DNA from: Dysosmobacter welbionis
Lineage (GTDB): Bacteria; Bacillota; Clostridia; Oscillospirales; Oscillospiraceae
Reading direction: 5' to 3'
DNA length: 64,000 nucleotides
NCBI RefSeq assembly: GCF_005121165.3
Contig: NZ_CP034413.3
Span: 1,178,001-1,242,000 of the forward strand
Positions 19,001 to 25,511 of this stretch are shown here, in pieces (the stretch's first letter is position 1; every line of letters starts with the position of its first letter). The position numbers were made by a program, and so were the translations under genes. The notes under the pieces are model-generated. The model had not been told where the DNA came from. It worked only from the letters and a program-made list of their open reading frames with translations, and made no database searches.

Positions 19001-19456
19001 AGCCAGCTTCTGAGCAGCCTCCCGGCTCTTCAGGGGCTCTGTGGTGCCGGGGGTGGTGGGTACGCCGCAGGCCACGGCGATCTGCTTGGCGGACAGCTTG
19101 TCGCCCATCAGGTCCAGAACCTGGGAGGAGGGTCCGATGAACTTGATGCCCGCAGCCTCGCAGGCCCGGGCAAAATCCGCGTTCTCACTGAGGAAACCGT
19201 AACCGGGGTGAATGGCATCGGCGCCGTGCTTCTTAGCCAGCTCGATGATCCGGGGGATGTCCAGATAGGCACCCAGGGGGCTCTCGTTCTCTCCGATCAG
19301 ATAGGACTCGTCCGCGGCGGTGCGGAAGAGGCTGTATACGTCCTCATTGGAGTAGATGGCAATGGTCTGGAGGCCCAGGTCGTGACAGGCCCGGAAGATC
19401 CGCATGGCGATCTCGCCCCGGTTGGCGACCAGGACCTTCTTGAATGCTTGGCTCAT
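16040..19456 (-). CDS. pyc: Pyruvate carboxylase
   Basis: ATP- and biotin-dependent carboxylation of pyruvate to oxaloacetate, an anaplerotic step; 1138 aa, close to the usual 1140-1180. Domains in order: biotin carboxylase with ATP-grasp (residues about 5-455; KAAAGGGGRGMRRC, ERDCSLQRRYQK), carboxyltransferase (about 525-800; DTTCRDAHQSLLATRVRT and the HTHDTTGNQ metal region), PC/OADA domain, and a C-terminal biotinyl domain with EAMKMET (biotin on the central Lys). AGGAGG precedes the ATG. It is monocistronic with its own promoter and terminator. Confidence 0.98.
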   Translation of the reverse strand: MSQAFKKVLVANRGEIAMRIFRACHDLGLQTIAIYSNEDVYSLFRTAADESYLIGENESPLGAYLDIPRIIELAKKHGADAIHPGYGFLSENADFARACEAAGIKFIGPSSQVLDLMGDKLSAKQIAVACGVPTTPGTTEPLKSREAAQKLAMEFGFPVILKAAAGGGGRGMRRCDTVEEVGTNFDLVKAEAKKAFGNDDIFMEKFLVEPKHIEVQVLGDEEGNVVHLFERDCSLQRRYQKVVEFSPAFSVDKKIRQALYEDAVKIAKHVGYVNAGTLEFLVDREGHHYFIEMNPRIQVEHTVTEMVTGVDLVRSQILIAEGCPLSDPRIGIRKQSDLHLNGYAIQCRVTTEDPSNNFAPDTGKITSYRSPGGFGVRLDAATAGVGSEISPYYDSLLLKVTTWDNTFQGVCLKAGRAIREIHIRGVKTNIAFISNILQNPTFLAGGCHTKFIDETPELFELNEGQDRATKMLKYIGNIVVKERDGHKMYDPCRFPPVTGNRPDGLKQMLDAKGPKAVADWVLGQKKLLICDTTCRDAHQSLLATRVRTRDIVKGMEGTSEILADAFSLECWGGATFDVAYRFLHESPWERLDLIREKAPNLLLQMLLRGANAVGYTNYPDNVIREFIKEAARSGIDVFRIFDSLNWIPGMEVAMDEVLKQDKICQATICYTGDILDPKRDKYTLDYYVKMAKELEHRGAHMLAIKDMSGLLKPYAAKKLVSTLKQEIGIPIQLHTHDTTGNQVAALLLAAEAGVDAVDCAISSMAGMTSQPSLNAVVAAMKDTERDTGLDLDRLQTLTDYWEDVRKRYDSFEGGLEYNTTDIYRYEIPGGQYTNLKPQVESLGLGDRFVEVKENYRKVNEMVGDIVKVTPSSKMVGDLAIFMTQNNLTPENIVEKGESLAFPDSVVSYFSGMMGQPAGGFPKELQRVVLKGKKPITCRPGELLPPVDFEEKKREMQSFDADPSWRAILSYCLYPKVVEDYVKNQKEYGYIMRLGSHVFFHGLAVGETNKVNIADGKTLVIKYLGLGEVDKEGMRTVSFELNGIRRDVQVPDEEAQKNIVKVPMADPEDKSQVGSSIPGAVSRLNVKVGDTVEKNQTLVTIEAMKMETAITARMSGTVSEILVKEGETVKGGQLILVIK

Positions 19457-19508
19457 ATATCGTTCCTCCTTCTCTCCGCCGGCAGGCGGGAATCTTTTGG
19501 TTCAGCTT

Positions 19509-19538
19509 AGTATACACCAACCCCGCCGCCGGTTGCAA
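19509..19538 (-). promoter_or_regulatory. Probable sigma-A promoter of pyc
   Basis: TTGCAA (19533-19538) and TATACT (19509-19514) on the minus strand are 18 bp apart, with a leader of about 50 nt. Nothing else was recognised in 19539-19660. Confidence 0.6.
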
Positions 19539-19665
19539 CGGCTTCCAGCCCGGATTTGTCAATTTTATCCCGCCGTCATATTTTGAGCCTGGCTGATGGG
19601 GCGCTTTGTCTATTTCAGCAGGTCTTATGTCTGCTATCAGCGGCACTGCGGCCCGCCGGGGGCAC

Positions 19666-19697
19666 AAAAAAGACGGCGCCCTCAGGGCGCCGTCTCC
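19666..19697 (-). terminator. Intrinsic terminator of the oligopeptide-binding protein gene
   Basis: The stem GACGGCGCCC / GGGCGCCGTC is followed by TTTTTT on the minus strand, directly past the stop codon region of the gene ending at 19706. Confidence 0.93.
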
Positions 19698-19705
19698 GGC
19701 TCATC

Positions 19706-21388
19706 TCAGGCGGTCCTGCCAGCGGCTGCGAAGCTGAACCACCCCCGGGCGTCCCGCTGGACACCGGAGAAGCCGTCCCGCAGTGTCCAGCCCGTCACGC
19801 TGGTGTAGAGGGGCGCCGCGGCCCCCTCCTCTAGCAGCAGGGCCTCCGCATCGTGGAGGCAACCCATCCGGGCCTCCCCCTCCTCCGCGCCGGCGATGAC
19901 CGACAGCAGGGTATCATAGGCGCTGTTGGCGTATTTACCCAGGTTCTCCGGCTTATCGGAGCCCCACTGCATCAAAAAGCACTCCGCATCGTTGCCCAAA
20001 GCCCGGATCTCCGTTCCTGCCAGGGTGAAGGTCCCCTCCTGCAGGGCGGTGTCCAGCTCTTCCCGGCTGACGCCGCGGGCCGTCACCTGGAGGCCCAGGG
20101 CGCTCTGCCAGGCGTCTACCAGCGCCTGGGCCACGGCGGCGCCGTTCCCCTCGTCCACGTAGAGATATTCCAGCTCCCCCAGGTCCCGGGCGTCGGCGTA
20201 TCCGGCCTCCGCCAGCAGGCCGCGGGCCTCCTCCGCCAGCTCGTCCCGGTGCGCGGGGTCGTTGTCCAGCAGCACGCCGCCATCTGTACGGAAATCCTGC
20301 TCCCCGCTCCCCGGCACGCCGGGAGGGATCAGGCCCTCAGCGGCATACGCCGTGGCGCCCGCCGCCTCAGCAGCGGCAGAACGGTCCGCCGTCAGAGTCA
20401 GCGCCCGACGGACCCGGGCATCCATCAGCGTATCCTGCGCGCAGTTGAACACCACCGCCTGAACGCTCAGCTCCCGCGCCAGGGTCCGGCTCTCCGCCTC
20501 GATCAAGGCCGTCAGCTGCTCCGCCGGGAGGATGCCCAGGAAATCCACCTCCCCGGCGTCGTAGAGGTCCTGTCCCGCCTCTGCGGTCTCCGCAAATCGG
20601 AACGTCAGGGTCTGCGGCCCGGAGAAACTGTTGCGGTAGGTCTCGCTGGCCTCCAGGGTCAGCGCCTCACCAGCCTCATACCCGCTCACCTGATACGGCC
20701 CGTTGGTCACAAGGCCCGTAAGGTCGTTCCACCAAGGGGCCGCCTCCGCCGGCTCCGCCGCTGCTTCGGCGGTCTCCCCGTCAGCGGCAGCGGTCTCCTC
20801 CTGCAGCAAGTCCTGCCGCAGAGGCATGGTGGCGGGCGCAGTGCAGACCTCCGTCAAAAACCAGTCGAACTTTCCGTTCAGCACCACCACCAGGGTGCTG
20901 TCATCCTCCGCCGTCACCTGCAGCAGCGACACGTCGCCGGTCTCCCGCACGGCGTCGTAGCCTGCTACCACGGACAGCAGCGACGCGCTGGGGGAATCGT
21001 TGGCCGGATCGGCCAGCCGCTGCCAGGCAAAGACAAAGTCCCCGGCCCGGACCGCCCGGCCGTCGGACCACTCGGCCTTCCGCAGCTTGAAGGTCCAGGT
21101 CACGGTGCCGTCGGCATTCTCCTCCGTACTGACGCTCTTGGCTGCGCCGTTCGTCACCGTGGTCCCGCCGGAGCCGTCTCCTGTTTTCCGCATCAGATTT
21201 TCATACAGGTGGACCAGGACGGTCTGGTCCGCCGTCTCTGTGGCGTAGATGGGATCCAGCTCCTCCGGCGCGCCGCCCACGCAGACGGAGAGGGCCGGCC
21301 CCTCCCCGCTTCCGCCGCAGCCGGTCAGGCTGAGAGCCAGCAGCGCCGCCGCCAAGAACAGCGCCCACCGGCGCTTCCAATTCTTCAT
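19706..21388 (-). CDS. Oligopeptide-type ABC transporter substrate-binding lipoprotein (SBP family 5)
   Basis: About 560 aa. The signal peptide with lipobox LTGC is followed by a family 5 binding domain: LDPIYATETADQTVLVHLYE near the N-terminus and WTFKLRKAEWSDGRAVRAGD, the usual OppA/DppA signature. An Ala/Glu-rich insertion (about residues 205-230) is low complexity. The start at 21388 is set by GGAGGAAC 6 nt upstream; the frame is open to 21439 without a better site. No permease or ATPase gene is adjacent, so it is an orphan binding protein. The ligand is unknown. Confidence 0.88.
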   Translation of the reverse strand: MKNWKRRWALFLAAALLALSLTGCGGSGEGPALSVCVGGAPEELDPIYATETADQTVLVHLYENLMRKTGDGSGGTTVTNGAAKSVSTEENADGTVTWTFKLRKAEWSDGRAVRAGDFVFAWQRLADPANDSPSASLLSVVAGYDAVRETGDVSLLQVTAEDDSTLVVVLNGKFDWFLTEVCTAPATMPLRQDLLQEETAAADGETAEAAAEPAEAAPWWNDLTGLVTNGPYQVSGYEAGEALTLEASETYRNSFSGPQTLTFRFAETAEAGQDLYDAGEVDFLGILPAEQLTALIEAESRTLARELSVQAVVFNCAQDTLMDARVRRALTLTADRSAAAEAAGATAYAAEGLIPPGVPGSGEQDFRTDGGVLLDNDPAHRDELAEEARGLLAEAGYADARDLGELEYLYVDEGNGAAVAQALVDAWQSALGLQVTARGVSREELDTALQEGTFTLAGTEIRALGNDAECFLMQWGSDKPENLGKYANSAYDTLLSVIAGAEEGEARMGCLHDAEALLLEEGAAAPLYTSVTGWTLRDGFSGVQRDARGWFSFAAAGRTA

Positions 21389-21419
21389 ATCGTCGTTCCT
21401 CCCGCTCTGGAGTCTAAAA

Positions 21420-21445
21420 CGGGCACCCCTGCCGGGCACCCCTGC
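21420..21445. repeat. Two tandem copies of a 13-bp unit in a leader
   Basis: CGGGCACCCCTGC occurs at 21420-21432 and again at 21433-21445, in the untranslated leader of the binding-protein gene. Confidence 0.8.
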
Positions 21446-21464
21446 ATATCAAAGGACCTGGTCT

Positions 21465-21493
21465 ATTATAAAGATTATCAGGCAGCTTGTAAA
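21465..21493 (-). promoter_or_regulatory. Sigma-A promoter of the binding-protein gene
   Basis: TTTACA (21488-21493) and a perfect TATAAT (21465-21470) on the minus strand are 17 bp apart. The AT-rich stretch 21510-21560 upstream could be an UP-like element. Confidence 0.82.
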
Positions 21494-21601
21494 GTTACGA
21501 GCCCTCAAAAAGTAACAAATAATTACAAAATTAAAAATTTATTCACAAATCACAGCAAGAACTCGAAAATGCCCTGTCTCCCAGCCGGAACCAGTGGCGT
21601 G

Positions 21602-21635
21602 AAAAGCGCCGGGCGCGGATTTCCGCGTCCGGCGT
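21602..21635 (-). terminator. Terminator of the DEAD-box helicase gene
   Basis: A 14-position stem (21606-21619 / 21622-21635) with two mismatches on the minus strand is followed by TTTT there. It lies 12 nt past the stop codon of the helicase. Confidence 0.65.
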
Positions 21636-21647
21636 TCAAAGCCGTTT

Positions 21648-22802
21648 TCACGCTGTGGTCAGGCGGCCGTCCTCGTCGAACTTCACCGGAACGATCTCGT
21701 TCCGGGTCTTCTGGGCGATGTCGTCGATCCGCATCTTGGCAGGATAGTCGGAGATGAAAGTCACTGCCACGCCCTGCCGCCTGGCCCGGCCGGTCCGGCC
21801 GATCCGGTGGACGTAGTCCTGGTTTTCGTCCGGCACATCGCAGTTGAACACGATGTCCACATCATCCACGTCGATGCCACGGGCCGCCACGTCGGTGGAG
21901 ACGAACACCCGCAGCTCGCCCCGGCGGAACTTCTCCATCACCTGCTCCCGCTTCCGCTGGGGAATATCGCCGTGGATGCACTCCGCGTCGATGCCCCGCA
22001 TCTGCAGGAACTTGGTGATCCGCTCTGTGGAGCCCTTGGTGTTGCAGAAGGCCATGCACCGGTCGAAACCCGTCTCGTTCAGAATCTTTTCAATGGCGTC
22101 TGCCTTACCGTCGTGGGGCACGTCCATGCGGAACTGCTTGATGTCCGGCTTGTTCTGCTCATCCTCCCGGACGGTAATCTCCGCCGCGTCCCGCTGGTAC
22201 ACCCAGGCGATGTCCATGACCTCCCGGGAGATAGTGGCGGAGAAGAGTCCCAGGTTCTTCCGCTTGTTCATCTTGTCCAGCAGGCGGGTCACGTCATGGA
22301 TGAAGCCCATGTCCAGCATCCGGTCCGCCTCGTCCAGCACCACGGTCTGCGCCGTGTCCACCCGGACGGTGCGGCGCTTCATGTGGTCGGAAAGCCGTCC
22401 CGGCGTGGCCACCACGATCTGGGGGTGCTTCTTCAGCGTGTCGATCTGCCGGCCGATAGGGGCGCCGCCATAGAGGCACACCGTCCGCACGCCGGGCTTG
22501 AAGGCTGCCAGGTCCCGAATCTCGTCGGTGATCTGGATGGCCAGCTCCCGGGTGGGGGCCAGGATTACCGCCTGGACGCTCTCGTCCTCCGGGTCCACAT
22601 GCTCCACGATGGGGATGCCGTAGGCAAAGGTCTTGCCGGTGCCGGTGGGGGCCTTGGCGATCACATCCTGCCAGTCCATCATAGGCGGGATGCAGCCTGC
22701 CTGGACCGGGGTGGACACCTCAATGTTGCGTTTTTCAATGGCGCGTATGATCTCCGGCGACAGGTGCAGGCTGTCGAACCGGACGCCTTCCGTAAATTCC
22801 AT
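21648..22802 (-). CDS. DEAD-box ATP-dependent RNA helicase
   Basis: 384 aa with the full motif set: motif I APTGTGKT, Ia PTRELA, Ib TPGR, II DEAD, III SAT, V TDVAARGIDV and VI HRIGRTGR. It ends soon after motif VI, with no C-terminal RNA-binding extension, so it is a minimal-core helicase. A role in RNA remodelling (ribosome assembly or decay) is inferred. It follows the SdpI-like gene by 19 nt and is probably co-transcribed with it. Confidence 0.94.
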   Translation of the reverse strand: MEFTEGVRFDSLHLSPEIIRAIEKRNIEVSTPVQAGCIPPMMDWQDVIAKAPTGTGKTFAYGIPIVEHVDPEDESVQAVILAPTRELAIQITDEIRDLAAFKPGVRTVCLYGGAPIGRQIDTLKKHPQIVVATPGRLSDHMKRRTVRVDTAQTVVLDEADRMLDMGFIHDVTRLLDKMNKRKNLGLFSATISREVMDIAWVYQRDAAEITVREDEQNKPDIKQFRMDVPHDGKADAIEKILNETGFDRCMAFCNTKGSTERITKFLQMRGIDAECIHGDIPQRKREQVMEKFRRGELRVFVSTDVAARGIDVDDVDIVFNCDVPDENQDYVHRIGRTGRARRQGVAVTFISDYPAKMRIDDIAQKTRNEIVPVKFDEDGRLTTA

Positions 22803-22821
22803 GGCTCTCTTCCTCTTTCGT

Positions 22822-23544
22822 TTATCCGTTGGCCTGGCCGGCGCGGCTGCGCCCGTAGATCATGGGCACTACCAGGACTACCAGTGCCAGCAGGGCTGAG
22901 AAGAACGTGGTCTCGCTGGTCACCATAGCGCCGGCGGCCACCACCAGGCCCGCCAGCATCCAAAGCCAGCCGGCAAACCGGTGGACCTCTTTCCACAACG
23001 GCGGATTGTTTACCGTAAAGGAGAACCGCAGGGCCAGCTTGGCATCCTCCGTGCAGTCGAACATGTGGGAGCCCAGCAGCATCAGCACCAGACCCAGAAT
23101 GCAGGGCGTGTAGAAGTTCAGACTTAGCCCCTGGCCGGAAGTCTCCAAAATGGCGCCGCTGCAGAACAGCAGGGAAATGGTTGGAAAGCCCCAGCGCCCC
23201 ATGAGCCGGTTAAACGCCGGTGGGATCTTCATCCGCTTTTGATACTGCAGCAGCATGAACTGCGCGACAGCCTCCAGCAGGCACATCAAACCGGGCAGGA
23301 GGAGCGCCACCGCCCACCGGGGCAGGGAGTCATCCTGGCCGCCGGGGCCGATCAGGCCGGTCTCCACAATCTCCGGGATCCGGTCCCACATCCGCACGCC
23401 CAGGATCATTGGCAGGGCGCAGGCCGTCAGCGTCACGATCAGCAGCGCCCGCTGCTTTTCCGGCGACAGGTGCTTTCCAAATATCTCAGCCCCCCGGATT
23501 TCCAGGTCGCGGGGCAGGGCCTCTCTCTTTTTTCGGTTGCTCAT
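22822..23544 (-). CDS. SdpI-like multi-pass membrane protein (DUF1648/SdpI type)
   Basis: 240 aa with about six membrane helices. The charged N-terminus lacks a signal peptide. The segment KIPPAFNRLMGRWG followed by a helix resembles DUF1648, and NPPLWKEVHRFAGWLWMLAG near the C-terminus is the typical SdpI signature (W..vHrfaG). SdpI of Bacillus confers immunity to the SdpC toxin and relays a signal to a repressor; no toxin or repressor gene is adjacent here. Function beyond membrane location is not established. AAGGAGG precedes the ATG. Confidence 0.7.
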   Translation of the reverse strand: MSNRKKREALPRDLEIRGAEIFGKHLSPEKQRALLIVTLTACALPMILGVRMWDRIPEIVETGLIGPGGQDDSLPRWAVALLLPGLMCLLEAVAQFMLLQYQKRMKIPPAFNRLMGRWGFPTISLLFCSGAILETSGQGLSLNFYTPCILGLVLMLLGSHMFDCTEDAKLALRFSFTVNNPPLWKEVHRFAGWLWMLAGLVVAAGAMVTSETTFFSALLALVVLVVPMIYGRSRAGQANG

Positions 23545-23649
23545 AGTCAGCCGGGTCCTCCTTCTGGGGTCCGCAGGCAGATCGCTCTGCCGTCAAAATT
23601 TTTCTTTTCTCCGGGCTTCCTATGGACTGCGCCGGGGGAAACGGGTATT

Positions 23650-23678
23650 ATTATATATGGAAAATACGCTTTTGTAAA
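23650..23678 (-). promoter_or_regulatory. Sigma-A promoter of the SdpI-like/helicase unit
   Basis: TTTACA (23673-23678) and a perfect TATAAT (23650-23655) on the minus strand are 17 bp apart. A second TTGACA (complement of 23683-23688) lies just upstream. The rest of 23690-23900 is AT-rich near 23790-23870, with no clear plus-strand promoter for the XRE gene. Confidence 0.8.
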
Positions 23679-23910
23679 GCACTGTCAAGGAAAACGCCCG
23701 TCCATGCGGAGCAGCCCCGCCCGGCCGCTCCTTGCTCTCCCGGAGAAAAGCAGTCCCGGAATATGTTCGCATTTCCCCGCATTCCTCCGTTTTTTGAGTA
23801 AATTTGTCTTATAATTGTAGTAAAATTTTGTATTGTGCCCCGTAAGATTCACAAATTTTATGGTACATTGTAAGAACCAGAAAGCTCCAGAGCGGATACG
23901 GAGGTGCCAC

Positions 23911-24129
23911 GTGAACGGCGGAATGGATTATGTACGCATTTTGCGGGACCTGCGGGAAGATGCTGACAAGACCCAGACCCAGATCGCTGAGGTGCTCGGA
24001 ACATCCCAGACGATGTACGCCCGCTATGAGCGCGGGGCCAACGAGCTTCCGATCCATCATCTGATCACGTTGAGCAAATACTACGGGGTCAGTACGGACT
24101 ACCTGCTGGGTCTCAGCAAGGAACGCTGA
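23911..24129 (+). CDS. Small XRE-family HTH regulator
   Basis: 72 aa, essentially one Cro/C1-type helix-turn-helix: TQTQIAEVLGTSQTMYARYE followed by PIHHLITLSKYYGVSTDYLL. There is no ligand or dimerisation domain. The GTG start is chosen because GGAGG lies 6 nt upstream; the in-frame ATG 12 nt later is too far from it. The gene stands alone between divergent and convergent neighbours, so its target is unknown. Confidence 0.85.
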   Translation: MNGGMDYVRILRDLREDADKTQTQIAEVLGTSQTMYARYERGANELPIHHLITLSKYYGVSTDYLLGLSKER

Positions 24130-24130
24130 A

Positions 24131-24164
24131 ACGCGGACAGGGAGAGCTCCCTGTCCGCGTTTTT
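24131..24164 (+). terminator. Bidirectional terminator between the XRE and anti-sigma genes
   Basis: The 14-bp arms 24131-24144 and 24147-24160 form a perfect stem, followed by TTTTT on the plus strand. The convergent anti-sigma gene ends at 24174, so the hairpin may serve both directions. Confidence 0.9.
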
Positions 24165-24173
24165 CAGGTTTCT

Positions 24174-24842
24174 TCAATCTGCCGGGGCAATCTCCTGTGC
24201 TTTTGCCTCGACCACGCTGCTCTCGTCGGCATCGGGCAGGTCCGCGGTAAAGTGATCTGCTGCCTGCCCGGTCATGGTGCCGGAAAACTCTGTAAGCCCG
24301 TTGTCGCCGCTGACAGTCTCATAGCTGGTGCCGTCCCCGTTGTCCTGGGACACAGTCCACCGGTCCAGGTCGCCAGTGACGTCAATGGTGACAGTCCGGG
24401 TCTCCCGGCTGCCGTCCTCATGCACCACATCCATATCGTAGGCGTAGTGATAGGCACCCGCGGTCTCCATGGCCTCGGTGATGTCAATCTCCTCACCCTG
24501 AGCGTGGAGGATCAGCCGGCCGTTCTCCTTGGTGACCGGCTCCCCGGCCGCTACGGTGACATACACCTCGTTGCCCTGGTTATCCTGGGCTAGGTACTGA
24601 TTTCCGGATGTCCAGACGATGGTGAACTGCCGGAAGAACTCCCCGTCCGTGGCCACGTTCACTGCCCCGGCGGTGACGGCCAGCGCCATCACCATGGCAG
24701 CGGCAATGGCCGCGCCCCGCAGGACCCGGGGCATCCGCTTTCTGTGCTTCATCTCCTGCATTTTCTGAAAAACCTCCTGTTTGGCTTGGTCGGAGGCACG
24801 GAGATGGGAAAAGGTCTCCTGGTACAGTCTCTTGTCGATCAT
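24174..24842 (-). CDS. Probable anti-sigma factor, membrane-anchored
   Basis: 222 aa: a cytoplasmic N-terminus of about 40 residues, one membrane helix (about 43-62, GAAIAAAMVMALAVTAGAVN) and an extracytoplasmic domain of about 155 residues with no recognised fold. The gene overlaps the end of the ECF sigma gene by 4 bp (ATGA), the usual arrangement for a sigma/anti-sigma pair. There is no ZAS zinc motif. Its role as an anti-sigma is inferred from topology and position, and it parallels the pair at 60.4-61.9 kb. Confidence 0.65.
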   Translation of the reverse strand: MIDKRLYQETFSHLRASDQAKQEVFQKMQEMKHRKRMPRVLRGAAIAAAMVMALAVTAGAVNVATDGEFFRQFTIVWTSGNQYLAQDNQGNEVYVTVAAGEPVTKENGRLILHAQGEEIDITEAMETAGAYHYAYDMDVVHEDGSRETRTVTIDVTGDLDRWTVSQDNGDGTSYETVSGDNGLTEFSGTMTGQAADHFTADLPDADESSVVEAKAQEIAPAD

Positions 24843-25318
24843 GACTCTGCCTCCTGTAAGATCAGTTTCAGCTTCCCCCTGGCCCGCATGAGCCAGGTCT
24901 GCACGGTGGACGGATTGGCCCCCATGGCCGCCGCGATCTCCTGTACGGAGCAGTCTTCGTAGTAGTAGAGATACACCGCGGCCCGGTATTTGGGCGGCAG
25001 GCCCATCACGTGCTGGTAGAGCTCACTCTGCTGCGGCGTGTCGAACACCGGCTCCCCGGCCTCCTCCAGAGGCCCGGTCCGCCTGCGCCACGGAGAGCGG
25101 AGCAGCTTCTTGCTCTCGTTCACCGCCACCCGGACGACCCAGTACCGCTCATGCTCCGGCGACCGGAAGGGCTTTCGCTCCAGATAGAGCTTCAGCAGCG
25201 TCTCCTGCATCACGTCCTCCGCGTCGGCGCGGTTTTTCAAATAGCTGTATGCCAGCCGGAACACGGTGTCGCCATAGCGCTCCACCGCCCCCTCGAATGC
25301 CGCGTCTGTCAATCTCAT
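24839..25318 (-). CDS. ECF-type RNA polymerase sigma factor
   Basis: About 159 aa with sigma region 2 (DTVFRLAYSYLKNRADAEDV) and region 4 (YLYYYEDCSVQEIAAAMGA then TVQTWLMRARGKLK). It would direct RNA polymerase to a small regulon and be held inactive by the membrane protein encoded downstream. It shares SPEHER and the SPWR segment with the ECF factor at 60.4 kb, so the two are paralogues. The ATG 25318 follows AAGG closely; a GTG lies one codon upstream. Confidence 0.92.
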   Translation of the reverse strand: MRLTDAAFEGAVERYGDTVFRLAYSYLKNRADAEDVMQETLLKLYLERKPFRSPEHERYWVVRVAVNESKKLLRSPWRRRTGPLEEAGEPVFDTPQQSELYQHVMGLPPKYRAAVYLYYYEDCSVQEIAAAMGANPSTVQTWLMRARGKLKLILQEAES

Positions 25319-25384
25319 CACACCTTGCTGTTGGGATGGGCGGCAGCGCCGCCCGGAAAGGCCTTTCTATCGGGAATATCCCTC

Positions 25385-25423
25385 ACTGGGGTGAAATATC
25401 TCACCCAGTCCGAAAGTTTTTCA
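25385..25423 (-). promoter_or_regulatory. Candidate control region of the ECF sigma gene
   Basis: An imperfect inverted repeat (ACTGGGGTGA 25385-25394 / TCACCCAGT 25401-25409, one bulged base) sits next to TGAAAAACTTTC (25412-25423, minus strand). A very similar TGAAAAAAACTTTC stands before the second ECF gene at 60296-60309. No clear -10 was identified. Confidence 0.4.
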
Positions 25424-25457
25424 AAAATCATGCGCCCCGCGCAGGAGCGGGATCTCG

Positions 25458-25490
25458 AAAACCGGAAACGGCTGAGCCGTTTCCGGTTTT
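25458..25490 (-). terminator. Terminator of the glycogen operon
   Basis: A perfect 15-bp stem (25458-25472 / 25476-25490) with a TGA loop, ending in TTTT on either strand, lies about 20 nt past the glgP stop. Confidence 0.88.
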
Positions 25491-25511
25491 CTGCGTTTTT
25501 CTCAGATCGGA

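Noticed and set aside
16457-19510. Very long open frames antisense to pyc (also antisense to the TRAP permease, glgA, uvrC and rny)
   Set aside because: They mirror the codon structure of GC-rich genes, have no ribosome binding site, and encode His/Leu/Gly/Gln-rich sequence without any family signature.
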